Shown here piece after piece: positions 8,342 to 8,597 of a stretch of DNA of 8,597 nucleotides. The DNA is taken from positions 1 through 8,597 of the forward strand of contig JAAYSB010000398.1 in NCBI GenBank assembly GCA_012518475.1, given 5' to 3'. The notes beneath the pieces are model-generated. The model saw only the letters and a program-made list of their open reading frames with translations, made no database searches and was not told where the DNA came from. The position numbers and the translations under genes are program-made. This stretch comes from Intrasporangiaceae bacterium (GTDB taxonomy: Bacteria > Actinomycetota > Actinomycetes > Actinomycetales > Dermatophilaceae). Numbering within the stretch: the stretch's first letter is position 1; every line of letters begins with the position of its first letter.

Positions 8342-8597
8342 GCGACACTGACGGCGGCGCGACGAACCGCCCCGGTTCTCCGTCCGACTCCGGCTCCGGT
8401 GCCTCCGGGTCGGCACCGGGTGACTCGACGACCTCGACGACCTCGACCTCCTCGAGCGGCACGCCGACCCGCCCCGCTTCTTCACCGTCGGGCGACGCGA
8501 AGGGCTCCGGCAATGACACCCGCCCGCTGAAGGCTGCCGGTCCCTCGGGTTCCGCAGCCCCGGCGGGTGCTCAGCGGCCCGCTGCCCGACCTGGTCA
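8338..8597 (+). CDS. N-terminus of probable DUF3566-type membrane protein (partial)
   Basis: An open frame from GTG 8338 runs off the end of the window after 86 codons. The GTG overlaps the gyrA stop as GTGA, so translation is probably coupled to gyrA. The visible part is disordered and low in complexity, rich in Ser, Thr, Pro, Gly and Ala (for example SDSGSGASGSAPGDSTTSTTSTSSS at 15-39, then GTPTRPASSPSGDAK), with no membrane segment yet. In actinobacteria the gene directly after gyrA commonly encodes a small membrane protein with such an N-terminal tail followed by a DUF3566 domain with two predicted transmembrane helices. The name rests on position and composition, because the domain itself lies beyond the window. 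Such proteins are uncharacterised as far as I know. Confidence 0.75.
8425..8448 (+). repeat. Short tandem repeat (TCGACGACC units)
   Basis: TCGACGACC occurs twice in a row (8425-8433 and 8434-8442), followed by a partial copy, TCGACC. It encodes the STTSTTST stretch of the DUF3566-type protein. The unit is a multiple of three, so slippage would change length without shifting the frame. Confidence 0.6.

Overview
This is a GC-rich bacterial window with strongly G/C-ending codons. It comes from an actinobacterium, probably a relative of the Micrococcales/Intrasporangiaceae. The evidence is the gyrB-gyrA order, an overlapping downstream gene whose Ser/Thr/Pro-rich N-terminus fits the DUF3566 membrane protein that usually follows gyrA in actinobacteria, the actinobacterial-type insert in GyrB, and start contexts that look leaderless. 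The genus is inference.

Layout. Positions 1-99 hold the 3' end of an unrecognised plus-strand gene. Positions 126-1660 form a minus-strand cluster, read right to left: a Trp-rich conserved hypothetical protein (1660-1238), a MutT/NudG-like Nudix hydrolase (1170-778), and a nuclease-like hypothetical gene (649-126) broken by a single-base frameshift near 243. A 52-base divergent promoter region (1661-1712) separates this cluster from a plus-strand DUF1801 gene (1713-2093). It has a -10-like hexamer exactly 6 nt before each start codon, and a perfect 8-bp-arm inverted repeat midway between them. An enoyl-CoA hydratase/isomerase-family gene follows (2250-3011), then a 290-base regulatory region, gyrB (3302-5485), a 102-base spacer, gyrA (5588-8341), and the first 86 codons of the DUF3566-type gene (from 8338), which overlaps gyrA by 4 bases.

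Function. GyrB (ATPase and TOPRIM) and GyrA (cleavage/rejoining and DNA wrapping) make up DNA gyrase. Catalytic residues are intact in both, and the quinolone-determining region of GyrA has the sensitive-type Ser and Asp. The genes upstream are not the recF/dciA genes that commonly precede gyrB in actinobacteria, so the left side looks like a synteny break next to accessory or housekeeping genes.

I see no clear new defence or mobile system. The most interesting signals are cis-elements around the gyrase genes: a foldable gyrB leader with an 8-codon upstream reading frame, a nested inverted repeat between gyrB and gyrA, a perfect 20-bp palindrome inside the 5' end of gyrA, and a 9-bp-arm inverted repeat inside the gyrA tail that coincides with a run of A/T-ending codons. 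All of these were found by eye and none is proven functional.
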